This document shows positions 17,730 through 25,272 of a stretch of 26,371 nt of DNA, piece by piece. How positions within the stretch are numbered: the first letter of the stretch is position 1; every line of letters begins with the position of its first letter. Made by a program: the position numbers and the translations under genes. The stretch is from JAVBNT01 sp031551355. Lineage in GTDB: Bacteria; Vulcanimicrobiota; CADAWZ01. The stretch spans positions 1-26,371 of the forward strand of contig JAVBNT010000028.1 in assembly GCA_031551355.1 (NCBI GenBank). Reading direction: 5' to 3'. The notes under the pieces were generated by a model that saw nothing but the letters and a program-made list of their open reading frames with translations, had not been told where the DNA came from and searched no databases.

Positions 17730-18728
17730 TTATAATTTTTTCTTATGTTTTTTACATTTATCACAGAGCAGGTTGTCGGATATGAATTTGACGACCTGTT
17801 CTTTTTCCAGGCTTTTGTATTCCGGCGGCAGTTTTGATATATTCAATTCGGCGCGTGCGGCGAATTGATGTCCGCCTCCGCGCCCGTATTTTTTTAAATT
17901 TGATGCCATTACTCCGACATCAAGCTTTTTGTTCATTGTTCTAAATGTCATAACCAACCGGTCATTTTTGATAACTGTATATACTATTGCGGTGAAAATA
18001 CCGGAAACTCTCATAAAGAAATCGGCGATTGATGTGATCAGTTCCTGATCTTTTTCATCAACGCATATTATTGCCGTATTTTCCAGGACAACCGGATCTT
18101 TTATTGCCGACGCGAAAGAATTTGCTTTGTCCAAGGTAAATTCATTGCTCTCGATTTCCCTTATTATGTCCATTTTTGTTTTTGGCATCAGCAGAATCAG
18201 GGCTTCGAGATGTTTGTTGTTTCTTAAACGCCTGAGGTAATTGGTATCGGTAAGAATTCCGTAATAAAGAGCTGTTGCAAGAACCGGACTTATTGATGTT
18301 TGGGAATAGGAAAGATATTCCGTAATGATTACACTGTTGGCACTGTAATCAGGCCTTATGTCCAAAAATGGGGCCTTGGGCATTTTTTTTGCGGTTACCG
18401 GATGGTGATCGATAATGACGTCAAATTTTAGTTTGCGTGTCGCCGGGTGATGTGCCGGCTGTCCGTCAAGCAGCACCAGTTTTTTACAGGAAGAAATATC
18501 AAAATCACAGAGCAATTTATATTTCAGCTTCAGCAGTTTAACCATCGCAATATTATCTGTTCTGGCGGGATGTGCCGTGAAGAGAATATCAACTGTTTTT
18601 ACCCATTTTCTAATCAGATGTTTAAACGCCATTGAACTGGCGATTGAATCAGGATCGGGAACAATAACAATGGCAACTGAATCCTCTGGTTTAAAAAGAC
18701 ATTTTAGTTTTTCAAAACGAGTAGGCAT
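17730..18728 (-). CDS. DHH/DHHA1-family phosphoesterase (NrnA/RecJ-like)
   Basis: 332 residues. The DHH domain shows PDPDSIAS (24-31), LLDG with D88, IIDHHP with D107-H108-H109, and TDT with D161; the DHHA1 domain ends in GRGGGHQFAA with H287. Relatives hydrolyse short oligoribonucleotides, pAp or cyclic dinucleotide products with two manganese ions. The histidine normally three residues before PD in motif I (HxxPDxD) is V21 here, so metal binding or activity may differ. The C-terminus has a Lys-rich tail with CDKCKKHKKK. GGAGGT lies 7-8 nt before the ATG. The gene is divergent from the transglutaminase-like gene across 68 nt and convergent with the small TPR gene. Substrate unknown. Confidence 0.85.
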   Translation of the reverse strand: MPTRFEKLKCLFKPEDSVAIVIVPDPDSIASSMAFKHLIRKWVKTVDILFTAHPARTDNIAMVKLLKLKYKLLCDFDISSCKKLVLLDGQPAHHPATRKLKFDVIIDHHPVTAKKMPKAPFLDIRPDYSANSVIITEYLSYSQTSISPVLATALYYGILTDTNYLRRLRNNKHLEALILLMPKTKMDIIREIESNEFTLDKANSFASAIKDPVVLENTAIICVDEKDQELITSIADFFMRVSGIFTAIVYTVIKNDRLVMTFRTMNKKLDVGVMASNLKKYGRGGGHQFAARAELNISKLPPEYKSLEKEQVVKFISDNLLCDKCKKHKKKL

Positions 18729-18796
18729 AATTTTACCTCCATTGCTGTTATCGGGTAAATGCGATTAAAAGATTTATGACATTCTGTAAAGAATAA

Positions 18797-20626
18797 ATGT
18801 TTATTATGAGACGGTTTACTTTACTTAACAATCTTTTAAAGATAAAATTCAATTATTTCCCGGCAGTTCCTTTATTGTTTCTGCTGCCATTGCTTGTTTT
18901 GCTGGTTTTTTACCTGTCCTCAGCAGTCAAAGGATATCATTCCAACTACTCATCTTTTTATTCTCTTGCATATACCGTTAAGGTTGTGAATAATTCCGAC
19001 ATGCGGTGTGAGGACCGGAGAGTGAGGGTGCTGCTTCCGTGCAGCCGCCATCCTTTTCAGCTTGTGAGCGGTATGTCGATGGTTCCTGAACCGCAGTCCG
19101 TTTTTTGCGATGATTATGGTAATTATATTGCTGAATATATTGTTTCCCTGAAACCGCGCGGAGAACTGGACTTGAAAATAAACTGTAAAGTTCAGACATT
19201 TGATGTGATTTTTGACGTTTCGGAAGATAATTTCACTTATGAGGCTCTGGCGGATTTAAACTCAGGAGTGGGGGAAGTTGTTGCCGATATTATAAAATCG
19301 GAGGACAAACCTTTTTACCGTTTGGTGTCCCTTTATGATTATATAGCATCTTCATTCAAATATAAGCTCAGTGAATCTCCCAAAAGCCTTGAGCAGGTTC
19401 TCAGGCAAAGAACGGTACAGTGTTGTGACGGAGCTGTGCTCTTTAGAGAAATGTGCAGATGTGCAGGTTTGGATGCCGTCGTTGTCTCCGGGTTTTATAT
19501 TTCAAGGTTTCCCGAGGTTTTTCCGCAGACGCATTCCTGGGTGTTGGTTAGAATGAAAGATGGCGGTTGGTTCCCAGTGGATCCGGCTCTCGGACGTTTT
19601 GACGAGCGCAGCAGATGCCTTTTTTTCGGTCGTCAAAACCGTAATTACATTTCCATGTCATTGGGGAATCCGCAATTAGGTTCGGTTGTAGCGGATGATA
19701 ATAATATTTTATTGAAAATGTCCATAAAGCTGACGAATTACGGCGATACCCAGGAGACTGATTTCGGTTATAAAATTGCCGACTTCCCAATTGCCGCCGA
19801 ACAACGGGATAGGGATAAACTTTCTTATGATATCGTTAAAGCCGAAATGCTTTTGGATTTGGCGGATTCATATGTAAAGTCGGGGAAAATGCCGGAGTCG
19901 GTCTCTATATTTGAAAAATTGACCGGCACATACCCCGACTTTTTAAAAGGACATAAAAGTTATATAAATTTTATGTTCTCGGCAGGTCTTGGCGACGATG
20001 TCTGTAAAAAATACCTTAAAAATTATCAACGCGGCGGAGCGGTGAATACCTATTGCTATGCTGTTTGCATGCTACGGCTTGAACGGTATTCGGAGGCGGA
20101 AAAACTTTTGACTATGTGTGGAGACCTTGATTTTATCAATGTAGATCTTTACAATTCTTTTGCTTATTTATATTTTAGAACCATGCAGCAGGAAAAGGGC
20201 CGGGTTGCTGCAGTTAAGGCACTCTCTCTGAATGGAGACCATTTGCCGGTTTTTATGAATATTATTGATTTTTTCCAAAAGAAAGAAGATTGGACCGCGG
20301 TTATTTTCTGGAGCCGTAAGGCCGGCTCCGTCTTTCCTGAGAAGGAGCTTTTTAAAGCTCAGGAAGCCTATGCTTATCTGCAGATGAAAAAGCCTTATAA
20401 AGCTGTTTCTTTACTGGAATACGCTGTTACTGCAAAACCCGGCACCGGTTGGTACCATGCTCTTCTTGGCTGGGCTTTGAGGGATTTGGGCCAGGGTGAA
20501 CGCGCCGAGGCTGAATTGGTAAAAGGAATTGCCTTGAAAACGGGCATTTCCGATACGATTTTTTATGAAAAGATGCTTTTTGATTTAAGAAAGAAAAGAG
20601 ATGCATCCAATAAAAAAAATAGCTAA
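18797..20626 (+). CDS. Membrane-anchored transglutaminase-like protein with C-terminal TPRs
   Basis: 609 residues. A basic N-terminus is followed by one hydrophobic helix (about 21-43), which would place the rest outside the cytoplasmic membrane. Residues about 165-275 are a transglutaminase/papain-like core with an intact Cys-His-Asp set: C209 (in QCCDGAVLF), H246 (THSW) and D262 (PVDPALG). From about 355 to 590 the chain is helical with four to six TPR-like units. Bacterial members of this fold are mostly peptidases or amide-transfer enzymes. It starts the plus-strand train: the radical SAM gene begins 26 nt before its stop. Two starts are possible, 18797 or the ATG three codons on at 18806, neither with a strong ribosome site. 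Role within the putative maturation system is inference. Confidence 0.82.
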   Translation: MFIMRRFTLLNNLLKIKFNYFPAVPLLFLLPLLVLLVFYLSSAVKGYHSNYSSFYSLAYTVKVVNNSDMRCEDRRVRVLLPCSRHPFQLVSGMSMVPEPQSVFCDDYGNYIAEYIVSLKPRGELDLKINCKVQTFDVIFDVSEDNFTYEALADLNSGVGEVVADIIKSEDKPFYRLVSLYDYIASSFKYKLSESPKSLEQVLRQRTVQCCDGAVLFREMCRCAGLDAVVVSGFYISRFPEVFPQTHSWVLVRMKDGGWFPVDPALGRFDERSRCLFFGRQNRNYISMSLGNPQLGSVVADDNNILLKMSIKLTNYGDTQETDFGYKIADFPIAAEQRDRDKLSYDIVKAEMLLDLADSYVKSGKMPESVSIFEKLTGTYPDFLKGHKSYINFMFSAGLGDDVCKKYLKNYQRGGAVNTYCYAVCMLRLERYSEAEKLLTMCGDLDFINVDLYNSFAYLYFRTMQQEKGRVAAVKALSLNGDHLPVFMNIIDFFQKKEDWTAVIFWSRKAGSVFPEKELFKAQEAYAYLQMKKPYKAVSLLEYAVTAKPGTGWYHALLGWALRDLGQGERAEAELVKGIALKTGISDTIFYEKMLFDLRKKRDASNKKNS

Positions 20627-22028
20627 AAGTGAAAAAGAAAATTTCCTTCATGGATTTTATTCCGGAAATACCTGCGCTGATTTGAATCCGCAGCCAATGA
20701 GCAGGTTTAGATTGTCGCCATTTTTGTGTTTTTGGCGGATTGATGAAGGAACGGTTGTTTTTAATAGTTTAAAGCGCACCTTTTTCCTGGGTGACAGTTC
20801 GCTTTTTAAAATACTGTCGCTGGGAAATGATTTTCTTTATAAGTTAAATCCGGAGGTGTTTTACCGTCTTTTTTATCTTGGTCTTATATTGCACGAGAAA
20901 GACGACAGCCAACTACGGCAGTACAACCTTTTGCGTGAAAACGGTATTTTCTTTAAAAACGATATTAAAGTTATGTACCTTTTAATGAACCATACATGTA
21001 ATCTGCGGTGCAGCTATTGCGTTTTTAATCCCAATCCTCCGGAAACTTTTGCCAATCCTTCCATGACTTTTGATACTGCCAAAAAATCTGTAGAGCTTTT
21101 TAGCCGTCTGGTAAAAGGCGATGGCGGAGCGGAGATTATTTTTTATGGCGGCGAACCGCTTCTTTCCTGGCCGGTAATTGAAGAGACGGTGCGTTATTTG
21201 CGGGCAAGCCCTCATCTGTTCGGCGGAAAATCTCCTGAAATTGAGGTTTTTACCAATGCTACGCTGATAAATGACGTAATGGCTGATTTTTTTGTGAAAT
21301 TTGCTCTTCATCCTGTTATTTCAATTGACGGTGACGCTGATATTCACAACCTACACAGGACAGACATTAACGGCTGCGGTAGTTTTGAGGCTGTTTTTAC
21401 AGCCTGCAATCTGCTGAAGGCAAAAGGAATTGTGTTTTCTATCGGCTGTACAGTAGGCCGTCATAATTCGAAGAATATTGAAAGAGTTCTTGCTTTTTTT
21501 AAAAATAATTTTCCCGGTTCTCCGATAAGATTTTATGCTGTAAAAGGTTTGTCGGGCGAAAATTCTTATGAGCTGTCAGGCCGGGAGCTTTTTGATGTTT
21601 ACCGGGAAATTGAAAAAAATGCTCCGGATTTATCAACGCCGCTGACTGATTCTGCCGGGATGTTTTCCGAAAACAGGTGTTCATGGTTTGCATGTGACGG
21701 CTTCCGCAATCAGATTGCGGTAATGCCCTCCGGTATTGTAGGTCCATGTGTGAACCTCGCAGAAGATCTGCAGTTTTATTGGGGGAGTCTTGCTGATGTG
21801 GATATTGAAGAACGTATAAATTGCTCGGCGGAAACGAAAAAATTGATGCATCTGTCGCCGTTTTACAGAACAGAGTGCTTCTCATGTCCGGCAATCTCTT
21901 TTTGCGGCGGCGCATGTTTTCACAGTGCATTTGTAAAGAGAGGCGATATTTCCTCGTTGGACGGACATAAATGTGATGAAATGCGTGAGATTGTAAAATA
22001 TATTGTTGTGCGGGAGGCTTTAAAATGA
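20601..22028 (+). CDS. Radical SAM/SPASM enzyme (peptide- or protein-maturase type)
   Basis: 475 residues. Residues about 40-105 look like a PqqD-type peptide-binding (RRE) fold, though weakly. The radical SAM core begins at MNHTCNLRCSYC, with C133, C137 and C140 binding the SAM-cleaving 4Fe-4S cluster, followed by the GGEP motif (FYGGEPLLSW). The C-terminal SPASM domain has a complete cysteine set for two auxiliary clusters: C360 or C365 and C383, then C426-x2-C429-x5-C435-x3-C439 and C458. Relatives modify side chains in ribosomal peptides or sulfatases. The start overlaps the previous gene by 26 nt, and its stop overlaps the next ATG (ATGA at 22025-22028), so translation is coupled. No substrate peptide gene is visible next to it. 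Confidence 0.92.
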   Translation: MHPIKKIAKSEKENFLHGFYSGNTCADLNPQPMSRFRLSPFLCFWRIDEGTVVFNSLKRTFFLGDSSLFKILSLGNDFLYKLNPEVFYRLFYLGLILHEKDDSQLRQYNLLRENGIFFKNDIKVMYLLMNHTCNLRCSYCVFNPNPPETFANPSMTFDTAKKSVELFSRLVKGDGGAEIIFYGGEPLLSWPVIEETVRYLRASPHLFGGKSPEIEVFTNATLINDVMADFFVKFALHPVISIDGDADIHNLHRTDINGCGSFEAVFTACNLLKAKGIVFSIGCTVGRHNSKNIERVLAFFKNNFPGSPIRFYAVKGLSGENSYELSGRELFDVYREIEKNAPDLSTPLTDSAGMFSENRCSWFACDGFRNQIAVMPSGIVGPCVNLAEDLQFYWGSLADVDIEERINCSAETKKLMHLSPFYRTECFSCPAISFCGGACFHSAFVKRGDISSLDGHKCDEMREIVKYIVVREALK

Positions 22029-23119
22029 CTGCAGAACGCTTTTCAGCCTCTTTGTTTGCGATCAAGCAGGACCGTCTTTTGAGTTTATTTGATTCATCTG
22101 ATATGGAGCTTTTCTGCGGAACCGGTGAACTTTACGAGATATGTAACGGCAAACAGGCTGACGATTTCTTTACGCATAGCGGGCATGGTTCAGGCCGTTA
22201 TGAGAAAAAGTTTGCTGATTTTTTTTCAACTGCGCCTCCTTTCCCTTTACGGTTGCGTTTTTCAATATCCGAAGAAAGCAGCGGCCTTTTAATGAACCTT
22301 AAAACGGCTTTACGGGGCTTTGATTTTTTCAGATTTAAAGTAAGTTGTTACTGCAAAAAACCGGAGATTGTCTTTGATTTCGGCAATAAGGATTTTTTGC
22401 ACATTGAATGGATTGATGATTTTCTGCAGATGGTTTGCGGGTATTATGAGCATTTGCGTCCTGTATTTGTGTTAAGTAATCTGCCTTTATCACAAAAATC
22501 TGCTGAATTTTTTTATAGGTATAACATTCTGCCAGAATTCAGGCATTTGGGCAGCTATTGCCGTTTTCCGGAATCAACAGCTGTTGTTTCCGCGCAGGAT
22601 GTCCTGCTTCGGGAAGCTTCTATAAAAAAAGCGCTTATCTCTTATGAATTGCGCAGGGTAAAATTTGATTTGTCAGGTGTTTTTACCAAATTGCCTTTTC
22701 CGGTGATATATATTGCCGGTAAGCTTTGGGAGTTTTTTTTATGGCTTAGAAATGCGGGCATAGATTGTGACTTTCCGGGGTTGAATAATTTTGCATCGGA
22801 GTTTGAAGTTTTTTCCGCTTGTGACTGCGGCCGTTCGCAACTTACGGTTTTTCCCGGTTATTCATTGTCATTATGTCACCATAACAGAACGGTTCTGTCT
22901 GAAGGAGATTTTCTCTCCGGTTTTGCCGGTAAGATGATGGCTCTTCCTGTTTTTAATAAGGATTGTTCTTCATGTCCTGTTATGGCTTTTTGCGGCGGAG
23001 GCTTTACATGTGAACTTCCTGATGCGGATGGATGCCGGAGAGCCGCACTGTTCTACAGGAGTCTGATTCATTTATTTGTGGAACATATAACTCGCTTTAA
23101 GTATTTTGCGGGAGTCTAG
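22025..23119 (+). CDS. Degenerate radical SAM/SPASM paralogue without the CX3CX2C motif
   Basis: 364 residues. The C-terminus mirrors the SPASM domain of the upstream enzyme: C314-x2-C317-x5-C323 within DCSSCPVMAFCGGG, where the neighbour has ECFSCPAISFCGGA; also C266, C268, C284, C329 and C337. The fourth cysteine of the central set is shifted by two residues. The N-terminal two thirds align loosely to the barrel of the neighbour (PEIVFDFGNKDF where the active enzyme has AEIIFYGGEPLL), but the SAM-cluster cysteines and GGEP are gone. It may therefore be a non-catalytic partner that binds clusters or substrate, as in known systems pairing a radical SAM enzyme with a SPASM-only protein. It overlaps the upstream gene by ATGA and ends 3 nt before the clostripain-like gene. 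Confidence 0.75.
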   Translation: MTAERFSASLFAIKQDRLLSLFDSSDMELFCGTGELYEICNGKQADDFFTHSGHGSGRYEKKFADFFSTAPPFPLRLRFSISEESSGLLMNLKTALRGFDFFRFKVSCYCKKPEIVFDFGNKDFLHIEWIDDFLQMVCGYYEHLRPVFVLSNLPLSQKSAEFFYRYNILPEFRHLGSYCRFPESTAVVSAQDVLLREASIKKALISYELRRVKFDLSGVFTKLPFPVIYIAGKLWEFFLWLRNAGIDCDFPGLNNFASEFEVFSACDCGRSQLTVFPGYSLSLCHHNRTVLSEGDFLSGFAGKMMALPVFNKDCSSCPVMAFCGGGFTCELPDADGCRRAALFYRSLIHLFVEHITRFKYFAGV

Positions 23120-23122
23120 GGT

Positions 23123-24196
23123 ATGAACGTTAATTTTCTTTATTATCTTTTTGCCACTTCCGATCTGGCGCCGTATACGTCATTGATTATGAATGATTTT
23201 TTGGATTTGCGTCCGCGTTTTTCTTTTTCCGTGAGAGAGTTTGCCGGTGGTTGTACCAGAGAACTAGGATGGAATAAAGGTGTCTTTAAGGATGAATCAG
23301 GTTTTTCGCGCGCTGCCGTTAGAACTGACTTTTCGTCTTTTCTTAAAAATAATCTGCAGCCGGAAGCATTCAATGTTTTGTCTATTTATGGCCACTCCGA
23401 CGGTATTGACGGTGTTTTGTATGATGAAAAAAGAAGGCGATCCGTATCAATTAAGGATTTGAATGCCATTCTGACTGCAACCGGTTTTAAAATAGATTTG
23501 ATTATTTTTAATTCATGCTGGATGGCAATGGCTGAAATCGCTTATGAGCTTTCGGATTCATGCCGGTATCTTCTGGCTTCCTCACATGTTGTTCCGTATG
23601 CCGGAGTTTCACCGGGACTTTTGACGGAAAGCCTTGACATTTTATATAATACGAGCTCTGTTTGTGAGTGCACATCTTTTTTGATTAGATCCTGTTCTTG
23701 GAGATATGTACTTGGAGCGGAGAAGGCTTTTTTGAAATCAATGCTGCTTTTTAAGCTGTCAAATGCGCCATTGCTTTGCTCTGCGGCATATAGTTTTGTG
23801 GAAAAATTGCTTAATTTTCCCGAGGTCAGGACGCATGTTGCTGCAATAGTCAGGGACTTGCCGTGTTCTGCCGGTATGCGGGGACTGGGAGAGCCGTATA
23901 TTTCTTTTAGGGATTTTTATCTGTTTATGTCCCGTATCTCCGGCGATGAGTTCTTTTCTCAGGAATTGCGTTTGTCGTCACTAAACGTAATGGCGTGTAT
24001 AGAAAGAATTATTCCCGACTTTTTCGCCGACACCTTACCTTGTTCTGATTATAGCCTGACGGCATATTTGAAAAGTCCGCCTGTTTCGGTTTACCTTCCG
24101 TCCAAAAAACGGCGTAATTCCATGGTGAAAAAATTAAAATGGTTCACCGACTCCGGATGGAAAGATTTTATTTCCTATCTTTATGGTTTTTATTAG
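23123..24196 (+). CDS. Clostripain-type (C11) cysteine peptidase
   Basis: 357 residues with the caspase-like fold signature of family C11. The N-terminus runs NFLYYLFATSDL, as in C11 enzymes; the catalytic histidine is H91 in IYGHSDGIDGVL, and the nucleophile is C132 in IIFNSCWMAMAEIAYEL. The 41-residue gap resembles that of short C11 members. There is no signal peptide, so it should act in the cytoplasm, perhaps trimming a peptide after modification; C11 enzymes usually cut after Arg or Lys, but specificity here is unknown. The C-terminal half (about 190-357) is divergent helical sequence. AGGG lies just before the ATG, 3 nt past the previous stop. Assignment to C11 rests on the dyad motifs and context. 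Confidence 0.83.
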   Translation: MNVNFLYYLFATSDLAPYTSLIMNDFLDLRPRFSFSVREFAGGCTRELGWNKGVFKDESGFSRAAVRTDFSSFLKNNLQPEAFNVLSIYGHSDGIDGVLYDEKRRRSVSIKDLNAILTATGFKIDLIIFNSCWMAMAEIAYELSDSCRYLLASSHVVPYAGVSPGLLTESLDILYNTSSVCECTSFLIRSCSWRYVLGAEKAFLKSMLLFKLSNAPLLCSAAYSFVEKLLNFPEVRTHVAAIVRDLPCSAGMRGLGEPYISFRDFYLFMSRISGDEFFSQELRLSSLNVMACIERIIPDFFADTLPCSDYSLTAYLKSPPVSVYLPSKKRRNSMVKKLKWFTDSGWKDFISYLYGFY

Positions 24197-24229
24197 GGTC
24201 TGTTGACTTTGGTTTTAGGGGGGATAGTT

Positions 24230-25246
24230 ATGGATTTTACTCTCAGGTTTGTATGTGAAGGAGATCGCAGCGAAATTTTACGTATAGCCTCTTTGCGTAA
24301 ATATTATTTTTCCAAGGTGAGAACAATTGAGCCGTCCTTGGTTGTTGAGTGGCAGCTAAGGCGGCATAATTTTTTACTGGACAATGTTTTATTTACCGGT
24401 AAACTTATGTGTATTGTCGCTGTTTTGAATAAAGAGATCGTCGGCTATGTTTTTATATCTCTTAATGAAGGTGAGGAAATGTATGGCCAGAAGCATCTGA
24501 TGATACTGGATCTTTGGTGTAAAAATTATGATTATGCTGTTTTTAATGCTCTTCAGGGCAGTGCTCTTGAGTTTGCTGCCAGACAGTCCTTTTCGGCTGT
24601 TGCCGTTGTTTGGCCTCAGTCCGACAGCCGGGGTAATGAATTCTGGAAGGATTGCGGTTTTTTTGATGAGTATTTATACTGGATTGCCAGCGCAAAAAAC
24701 ACTGTCGATCCTTACCATAAGGATTTTACAATTCATAATGCCTCTGCCGGAGATGTTGCCGACATTACCGAAATTGGCAGCCTTGCGCTTACGTCTTTTA
24801 TATCTCCTTTCCGCGATGTCGACCTTGGTGTTATCCGTGACAATTATTACAGATATTATTCCATGCTTCCCAGGTGGATCGAACATGATGAATTTTTCAG
24901 AGCCTGGACGGCAAGGAAAAATAACAGGACAATCGGCTTTATTTTTCTGCTGCTTTCCGATGAGATGCCAGGGTGCGAACGTTCGGAATTCTTGACGTCA
25001 ACAGAAAGTATCTATACCGGAGAAAAAAACGGCTTTATACTTAACGGCAGTATGCGTGAAGAGGCGGAGGGAGGCTATGCTTCGCAGAAACTTGTCGGTA
25101 TGTGTGAAAGAGAAACCGTTTTCAGGGGGATAAAATATATTGGCGGGGAGATGTCCGTCACAAACAGAAAGTCGTTTATGCTGGTTTGGCGCTCAAGGCG
25201 TAAATACATGGAGATAGAGCGGTATCAAAAGGTGAAATTTCTTTAA
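24230..25246 (+). CDS. Two-domain GNAT-like acetyltransferase
   Basis: 338 residues from the ATG at 24230, which has AGGGGGG 8 nt upstream; a TTG nine codons earlier lacks a site. The first half (1-155) has the GNAT order: an N-terminal TLRFVCEGDRSEILRIASL, a central strand IVGYVFISL, a strand-loop region around MILDLWCKNYDYAVFNAL, and FWKDCGFFDEYLYW. The second half (about 165-338) restarts with FTIHNASAGDVADITEIG and ends in a NRKSFMLVWRS strand. The acetyl-CoA loop is not canonical in either half, so activity is uncertain. The next gene is a paralogue with the same two-part plan. It sits 33 nt after the peptidase gene. Confidence 0.72.
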   Translation: MDFTLRFVCEGDRSEILRIASLRKYYFSKVRTIEPSLVVEWQLRRHNFLLDNVLFTGKLMCIVAVLNKEIVGYVFISLNEGEEMYGQKHLMILDLWCKNYDYAVFNALQGSALEFAARQSFSAVAVVWPQSDSRGNEFWKDCGFFDEYLYWIASAKNTVDPYHKDFTIHNASAGDVADITEIGSLALTSFISPFRDVDLGVIRDNYYRYYSMLPRWIEHDEFFRAWTARKNNRTIGFIFLLLSDEMPGCERSEFLTSTESIYTGEKNGFILNGSMREEAEGGYASQKLVGMCERETVFRGIKYIGGEMSVTNRKSFMLVWRSRRKYMEIERYQKVKFL

Positions 25247-25272
25247 ACAATATTAGCAGAGGAGGATATATT

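Noticed and set aside
21499..22065. 188-codon minus-strand frame across the radical SAM/SPASM junction
   Set aside because: Lies opposite the SPASM domain whose cysteine pattern is clear; the frame itself is basic and featureless.
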